From: Branchiostoma floridae
Lineage: Eukaryota; Chordata; Leptocardii; Amphioxiformes; Branchiostomatidae
Assembly (NCBI RefSeq): GCF_000003815.2
Contig: NC_049979.1
Coordinates: forward strand, 31,679,013-31,743,012
Length of the DNA stretch: 64,000 bases
Reading direction: 5' to 3'
In this document: in pieces, positions 58,664 through 64,000 of the stretch
How the letters are laid out: each line of letters begins with the position of its first letter
Numbering within the stretch: position 1 is the stretch's first letter
Position numbers and translations under genes: made by a program
Notes under the pieces: model-generated
The model's database searches: none
What the model saw: the letters and a program-made list of their open reading frames with translations, nothing else
Told to the model about the DNA's origin: nothing

Positions 58664-59130
58664 TCAACCAGAAAATGCTCATGGGTACCGCTCACCTACA
58701 GGTCGGCGGACAGGGAGTAGCGCCCCTGCCCTTGAGTAGCTAGTCCCGAAGTGCCCCCCCCCACGCAATAGAAAGGTATAGTTAATAGAGTTATGGGTAC
58801 ATTATGATTATGAAACAGAAAATGCTCATGGGTACTCACAACCGCTCACCTACAGGTCGGCGGACAGGGAGTAGCGCCCCTGCCCTTGAGTAGCTAGTCC
58901 CCAAGTGTTTCCCCCACCCCCCACGCAAAAGAGAGGTAAAGTTTCTAGAGTTATGGGTACATTATGATTATGTACCATGAAGGGTTATGGGTACTCACAA
59001 CCGCTCACCTACAGGTCGGCGGACAGGGAGTAGCGCCCTTGCCCTTGAGTAGCTAGTCCCCAAGTGTTTCCCCCCCACCCCCCACGCAAACGAGAGGTAT
59101 GGCTACTAGAGTTACGGGTACATTATGTAC
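58664..59130. repeat. ~155-bp tandem triplication just after the SANT-like gene
   Basis: GCTCACCTACAGGTCGGCGG occurs at 58690, 58844 and 59003. Each copy is followed by GGGAGTAGCGCCC, CTTGAGTAGCTAGTCCC, a C-run and TAGAGTTA(T/C)GGGTACATTATG. Confidence 0.9.
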
Positions 59131-59334
59131 CATGAAGAGTGTTTTTTCTCAGTCAATGGATGTATTAAATACTGTCACATAACGATCACTTAATTTTCGG
59201 TTGATTGTGCAAATGTATATAGATATTGGTTGTGGATCAGTGATTGTGGATAGTGAACCTTCATATCCGGGGAATTTCCAACCCGGTGAAACTATTTGTG
59301 GACGAAGGTAGTCTTGTATGTACAACTACATTGT

Positions 59335-59564
59335 AAGGTAATGTTTTTTTCTGAAAGTTGCAACTGAATCTTAGTCTTGTACATTTGTAATGTCTAAAGT
59401 CTCTGGTCTGAAGTCAAAGTTGCAACAAAATCACCTTGTGTACTAATCACACAATGTAACCAAGGAAACATTTCATTCTCAACAAAAGTTTATTTATACA
59501 TATGTACATATCTTTGAACAAATAGAGGTCTTGTAATTGTATGTTCTGCTACAGTACTGTTATA

Positions 59565-59620
<56 letters not shown>

Positions 59621-59662
59621 TATTTTAAACATATGTATGTTGCAACTTGGTGAAAGTGTTAT

Positions 59663-59724
<62 letters not shown>

Positions 59725-60000
59725 TATTTTAAACATATGTATGTTTCAACTTGGTGAAAGTGTTATTACTATCCAGTCTCAAAAGTGATGTTACCACTAT
59801 GCTACCACTGTATGTACAGCGACAATGTAAGATGATTTTTTTTTTCTTAAAGTTGTAACTGAATCTTAGTGTAAAAGCCAAGCTGCAACAAAATGAACTT
59901 ATGTATTACTGCTACGGTGCAACCAAGGAAACATTTTATTCTCATGAAAAGTTTGCTTACATATGTACACATCTTTGAACACATTTGTTTCTTGTGTACT
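59335..60000. repeat. ~490-bp duplication with two (AT)n tracts between
   Basis: 59340-59520 and 59825-59995 match (AACTGAATCTTAGT, ACCAAGGAAACATTT, ATCTTTGAACA). Between them a 105-bp unit containing TTTTAAACATATGTATGTT is doubled, each copy next to an AT tract (59566-59617 and 59666-59720). The right copy includes the 3' end of the HIRAN-like gene. Confidence 0.75.
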
Positions 60001-60001
60001 A

Positions 60002-60508
60002 TCATAGTTTTGACAGGTCACTATTCCAGGTATTCCTTTTGTCATCTGGACGCCACTTGCCCCTCTTTAATACAGTTATTGTTCCAAGAAAGCCACTGTC
60101 GTACTTGCGTATTACATGCCGTGGGGCTGATGTGAACTTTACAGATACAATCTCTGAATATCTGATGGCCTTTGTGACCTTCAGGATTCTTTCAACAGGA
60201 ATGTACCCTACAATCTTCCAAGTATTTTGGATTTGAGCATCGATCTTTATAGCATTTTTATCTTTGACATTGTCGGGCTCAAACTCTAACCTAATTTGTA
60301 CAGTTCTTTTAAATGTCATCATTTCTTCTCTCACTTCCATCAGAGCATTTTGGTACCTCTCCTCTTCTAAACACCCTCTCAGGGTAATGATTATCACGTC
60401 AAAATCATCATCATCATCTGTATCATTGTTTGAAGTTGGTTGGGGGGTGGGTGCAGAGGGTGGTTGGGGCACAGCAGGACAGCATTGTGTACAGTCACCA
60501 GCATCCAA
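60002..60508 (-). CDS. HIRAN-like domain protein, terminal exon
   Basis: 168 codons end at a TGA (60004-60002). After a Pro-rich stretch and an Asp run, residues ~70-150 fit the HIRAN pattern: RLEFEPDNVKDKNAIKI (Arg-x-Glu-Pro-x-Asn...Asp-x-Asn-Ala-Ile), then KIVGYIPVERI and a closing GTITVLKRGKW. HIRAN domains bind DNA 3' ends in HLTF; role here unknown. The minus-strand poly(A) signal AATAAA lies at 59940-59935. No ATG opens the frame: an in-frame TGA lies a few codons upstream, so this is either an internal exon start or a damaged copy. It is tail-to-tail with the SANT-like gene. Confidence 0.6.
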   Translation of the reverse strand: MDAGDCTQCCPAVPQPPSAPTPQPTSNNDTDDDDDFDVIIITLRGCLEEERYQNALMEVREEMMTFKRTVQIRLEFEPDNVKDKNAIKIDAQIQNTWKIVGYIPVERILKVTKAIRYSEIVSVKFTSAPRHVIRKYDSGFLGTITVLKRGKWRPDDKRNTWNSDLSKL

Positions 60509-60636
60509 CAGCGGTCAGTATTCAAATGTTGCAGTACTTGAATGTCCATTCACCGGGGTCGTTGGGGGTATGTTTGTGACATCCCCCACTCCCAAATGCA
60601 TGTCCCCCGAGCATGTTCACCACCATCAAACTTCCA

Positions 60637-61000
60637 CTGCATTGAGAAAGTATAAAAAAATGGGAATAAGAGGTGAGAAAAAAAATATGGCTTCTCTTTA
60701 TAATTCGAAGTAATTATTATACAACAATAATGGATTGTTAATAATTATCTATATCATGACATTGACATTGGTTGACATTGCTGACAGACATATACGGAAC
60801 TAAGAACGGTAACTGCTATGTATATACAATCTATGTACTAGAGAGCTACACTACTCACTTCTTGGTCCGGTAGCGGCTAGCGGCAGCGGCAACTGAGATT
60901 CAAATCTAGTTTCAAACCTAACTGCTGTCACCAGCTGGTCTACTATTGGTCTAGTCAAGTCATGTGACTTCCTAATATGGTCTTGTTACCTAAGGACTCC
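60637..61000. other. Presumed intron of the HIRAN-like gene
   Basis: AT-rich at 60690-60850. A candidate minus-strand acceptor (CTCAATGCAG) lies at 60640-60637. No other feature seen. Confidence 0.35.
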
Positions 61001-61102
61001 TCCAGATGGTTCCAAGCAAGTTAGTGTCATCCATCATGCCTGTTTCACGGAAACACATGGCATTGTGCATTATTTTTGTGAATAAATGCATCATGTACTT
61101 AC

Positions 61103-61316
61103 CAGTTTCAAAGTTGTACACAGCAGCAAACGCTGTGGCGCGGTGTAGGCTGTTATCTGCAACGACTGCCCCAGTAGGCGCACCGTTGACATGCCAACGT
61201 ACTGGTCTGCTCGGCACTTTGCACAGCTTGCATAACCGCTTTACGACTGAAGTTGCCTCGTGATATTGTCCGGATATGGGCCATTCCCACACAGCAACGC
61301 TGGTATTCAATATCAT
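61103..61316 (-). CDS. Upstream exon of the HIRAN-like gene
   Basis: It ends at a strong donor, GAAACTG|GTAAGT (minus strand, 61103/61102). It reads SVAVWEWPISGQYHEATSVV, KRLCKLCKVPSRPVRWHVNG and ATAFAAVYNFETG. Its start is continuous with the 72-bp tandem array, whose units encode a related GAVWDRSISGQYLEQSSV peptide in the same frame. Linkage to the HIRAN exon is inferred from strand and distance; the phase with the candidate acceptor at 60636 meets stops. Confidence 0.5.
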
Positions 61317-61333
61317 GAGTGACTTTTTGTCAT

Positions 61334-62066
61334 GATATTGTCCGGATATGGACCTATCCCAAACTGCACCGCTGGTGTGGAGTGTTTTGACTGAACTTTG
61401 TTCAAGATATTGTCTGGATATGGACCTATCCCAAACTGCACCGCTGGGGTGGAGTGTTTTGACTGAACTTTGTTCAAGATATTGTCCGGATATGGACCTA
61501 TCCCAAACTGCACCGCTGGGGTGGAGTGTTTTGACTGAACTTTGTTCAAGATATTGTCCGGATATGGACCTATCCCAAACTGCACCGCTGGGGTGGATTG
61601 TTTTGACTGACTTTATTCATGATATTGTCCGGATATGGACCTATCCCAAACTGCACCGCTGGGGTGGAGTGTTTTGACTGAACTTTGTTCAAGATATTGT
61701 CCGGATATGGACCTATCCCAAACTGCACCGCTGGGGTGGAGTGTTTTGACTGACTTTATTCATGATATTGTCCGGATATGGACCTATCCCAAACTGCACC
61801 GCTGGGGTGGAGTGTTTTGACTGAACTTTGTTCAAGATATTGTCCGGATATGGACCTATCCCAAACTGCACCGCTGGGGTGGAGTGTTTTGACTGAACTT
61901 TGTTCAAGATATTGTCCGGATATGGACCTATCCCAAACTGCACCGCTGGGGTGGAGTGTTTTGACTGACTTTATTCATGATATTGTCCGGATATGGACCT
62001 ATCCCAAACTGCACCGCTGGGGTGGAGTGTTTTGACTGAACTTTGTTCAAGATATTGTCCGGATAT
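61334..62066 (-). repeat. 72-bp tandem array, ten units plus a partial, derived from the neighbouring exon
   Basis: GATATTGTCCGGATATGG starts units at 61334, 61406, 61478, 61550, 61621, 61693, 61764, 61836, 61908, 61979 and 62051. Seven intervals are 72 bp and three are 71 bp. In minus orientation the 72-bp type reads GAVWDRSISGQYLEQSSVK without a stop. The 71-bp type (CATGAATAAAG) adds a stop and shifts the frame. The adjoining exon at 61250-61316 is the diverged single-copy version. Confidence 0.9.
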
Positions 62067-62219
62067 GCAAAAAAACAATAATACTTGACTCATAATTGTT
62101 ACCATCGCAAAGATTGCTTTCTGTGTCATTTGATTGTAAATGTCGATGTCAGTATATTTGCACATGTATATGGAAGCTTAAGCTTCAGTTACCAGAAAAT
62201 TAAAGAGTAAACATACATT

Positions 62220-63020
62220 GACATCGGGCATACTCGTTGTAGAATAAAAACACATATACAGAAGGAAAAACGTTAATGACGTGTATTTGACAAGATAGGA
62301 AACCTTTTTAAGGATACCCAACAAAACAATCTCAGATTCATGTATGACAAGAAAAGTAATTTGTTAACCATTAAGTTGTCCGAAAACTGATCTCCGGAAT
62401 GTTTCTGTTTTGGACATCTGTCGTAAATGGAACGGAATGTGAATTCGGAAGGAGCGAAAATTTCGGCAAAAAATGCAGTCTTATTTGTTCAGATGCGCAA
62501 TAAAACAATCACTGATTCACAATTCACGTATAGAATACCTTTATCGGTAACGGTCAGAATATGTTGACTTCGAATCTGTCCTAAAAGTAATCCATGGAAT
62601 ATCTGTCGCGGATATGTCTCGTAAATGGAAAGAAAAGAAAATAGTATGAATTCGAAAACATGAAACGTCCCTGACACGTGTTCGGAAGAACGGGAAATTC
62701 TATCCGTCCGGGCATGTGCTGAAACATTTCATGACTCATGATACAGAATCTGAGACATAATGAATTGAAAATGTCATCTGACAATGGCCCAGAAATAATG
62801 CACATCATGCTTCGTGCAAACTCCTAATTTGTCCGGGTATTCCTTATCGAAATATATGGACCTTGGATATGTAAAGAATGTAGAACATATCACGTATTCG
62901 GAGGCAAGAAACGTCAATGGCGCGTATCTTGAAAAGCAGGAAAGTCTTATTTGTCCGGATACATAACCAGACAATTCCTGACTCATGATATTTCCAGATA
63001 TGGGAAATATTGAACATCGT
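62220..63020. repeat. Old, strongly diverged ~220-bp tandem repeat
   Basis: Phrases recur loosely near 62305, 62481, 62699 and 62946: (T/C)TATTTGTCCGGATAC or variants, ACAATTCCTGACTCATGATA or variants, and GAAACGTC.A...CGTGT. The GACTCATGATATT.TCC phrase resembles the neighbouring 72-bp unit. Confidence 0.5.
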
Positions 63021-63213
63021 GCCCGGACACAGTGCGAATATTTAGCATGTCCAAAAATATGTCAACTCCGACTTTGTCCGGAAATCACACCCTTTCGCAC
63101 AGTGATCGGTGCAGGAAATGTCTGAAGCCCCCTCCAAGGTTGCAGCCAGCAAAGTCTGGTGATACGGCCTGACGGTCCACTTTCAGTGCCGCCATATTTG
63201 TTGAGTGATTACA

Positions 63214-63480
63214 TCACTCGCGCCCAGAGTCTGACTCACGCCACAGGGGGCGCCGCAATGCGCGTGGGAAGGGCTTCATACTGGTCTGGAGATTGGAGGT
63301 TGCGCTGATTTTACGGCTTTCGGTTAGATTAAGGTCGTCCAAAAATTTATACCTTCTTGCTAAGGCGTCTACACCGGCGTTGTTAATAAGGGCGAGAAAT
63401 ATCCGGGGACCGAGGATTATACCCTGTGGGAAGCCACGGGTGGTATCTGACGACTTCAAAGCATAAGCGCTAACTCGATT
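63214..63480 (-). mobile_element. Non-LTR reverse transcriptase fragment, minus strand
   Basis: The 81-codon frame has TTRGFPQGIILGPRIFLALI (RT block with the PQG motif) and YKFLDDLNLTE, the catalytic box as LDD instead of VDD/ADD. Truncated on both sides. Confidence 0.68.
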
Positions 63481-63760
63481 AGTATACGATTAGTATACCA
63501 TAGTGTATTTGGGATTTTTTTCTGTTGGCAGATATGCAAGTACCAGCTGTTTGTTTGTAAACAACCGGACTGATCACGGTACTGAGGACGGTACCGTGCG
63601 GGAGGCCATAGGTGGTAACTGACGACTTCAAAGCATAAGCGCTAAGTCCAAACTACGAGTGGTATACCATAGTGCATTTAGAATTTTTTTCTGATTGCAG
63701 ATATGCAAGTAACAGCTGTTTGTTTGTAAACAATCGGACTGATACGTTTGATGCAAAGTG
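63418..63760. repeat. Two ~175-bp direct copies joining an RT piece to a 3'-region piece
   Basis: TGACGACTTCAAAGCATAAG at 63448 and 63621, then TATACCATAGTG, then GCAGATATGCAAGTA.CAGC and TGTTTGTAAACAA. Each copy fuses minus-strand RT sequence (KSS.TT.G.P.G) with plus-strand sequence. Confidence 0.65.
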
Positions 63761-63952
63761 TCGCAAGCTTAGTCACTCATTGGTTACCAGACTGTTGTCC
63801 TCAGACAATGCTATAATCCATCTGCTGGTCCACTCGGACGGCTTCCGGGATACTTTTTGCGGCACTATGTACATAATTCTTTCTCCGTGTAGTTCTTTGT
63901 ACTGTGTTTGTTTTTATGGGCCTTGGGCCTGATTCAAATAAAAAGAATGAAA
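63740..63952 (+). mobile_element. 3' end of a non-LTR retrotransposon with poly(A)
   Basis: A terminal frame (RTDTFDAKCRKLSHSLVTRL to CVCFYGPWA) ends in TGA. It is followed by CAAATAAAAAGAATG and a short A-run at 63943-63952, the layout of a retroelement 3' end. A MITE fragment (GCCATCTTTGATTTTGACCC) follows at once. Confidence 0.55.
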
Positions 63953-64000
63953 AAAAAAAATTATGATTGTCTGCCATCTTTGATTTTGACCCATTACATC

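Noticed and set aside
60264..60713. 149-codon plus-strand frame
   Set aside because: Antisense of the HIRAN-like exon, whose minus-strand frame has recognisable domain motifs.
61313..62066. CRISPR-like array
   Set aside because: Units are contiguous 72-bp repeats with no variable spacers, in a eukaryotic genome, and match a neighbouring exon.
63240..63256. CTCF-like CCACAGGGGGCGCC
   Set aside because: Core spacing is one base short and it lies inside a retroelement fragment.

Overview
The window looks like a piece of an invertebrate chordate genome, most probably a lancelet (Branchiostoma). There are spliced genes with GT-AG introns, no operons, two assembly gaps, two paralogous NXPE-family genes (a family I know to be greatly expanded in lancelets), and a dense mixed load of non-LTR retrotransposons, a Penelope-like fragment, TTAA-flanked DNA-transposon derivatives, minisatellites and microsatellites. 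The species call is inference from gene families and repeat style, not from a marker gene.

Genes. (1) A possible last exon of an unrecognised gene lies at 146-328 (+). (2) NXPE-A on the minus strand uses exons 15895-15168, 14833-14778 and 4362-3599. (3) NXPE-B on the plus strand uses exons 27902-27970, 28190-28899, 34019-34077 and 35072-35850. The two are divergent paralogues with matching intron phases. Both need a tiny third exon (56 and 59 nt), found here by phase and protein alignment; the one in NXPE-A appears to use a GC-AG intron. (4) At 46.8-58.65 kb (+) is a decayed copy of a large multi-exon protein of unknown function. It has a SANT/Myb-like segment near its N-terminus and a long conserved C-terminal part with acidic motifs. 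Ten exons join in perfect phase if two one-base G-run insertions and three in-frame stops are ignored. (5) Tail-to-tail with it, on the minus strand at 60.0-61.3 kb, is a gene with a HIRAN-like domain. An upstream 72-bp tandem array is an in-frame amplification of one of its exons.

Repeats. Between and inside the genes are about a dozen copies of TTAA-flanked, non-coding elements 0.8-1 kb long with CCCT-type inverted ends (piggyBac-like MITEs, at least three subfamilies). Many carry perfect CRE palindromes (TGACGTCA), YY1-type sites (CCGCCATCTTGGAT) and a perfect 14-bp RFX X-box palindrome. Non-LTR elements are nested inside these MITEs at 4.4-7.6 kb and 19.4-23.6 kb, and one MITE is nested in another at 31.2-32.5 kb. 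A 3.3-kb element with ~350-bp inverted arms splits a retrotransposon at 50.7-54.0 kb. Other structures are a tRNA-derived sequence, two foldback elements, a Penelope-type GIY-YIG fragment and several tandem arrays.

How it fits together: the NXPE pair probably arose by inverted local duplication and encodes secretory-pathway PC-esterase-type proteins. The 47-62 kb interval looks like an accessory, repeat-rich region with a dying gene copy. All readings were by eye; no database search was possible.
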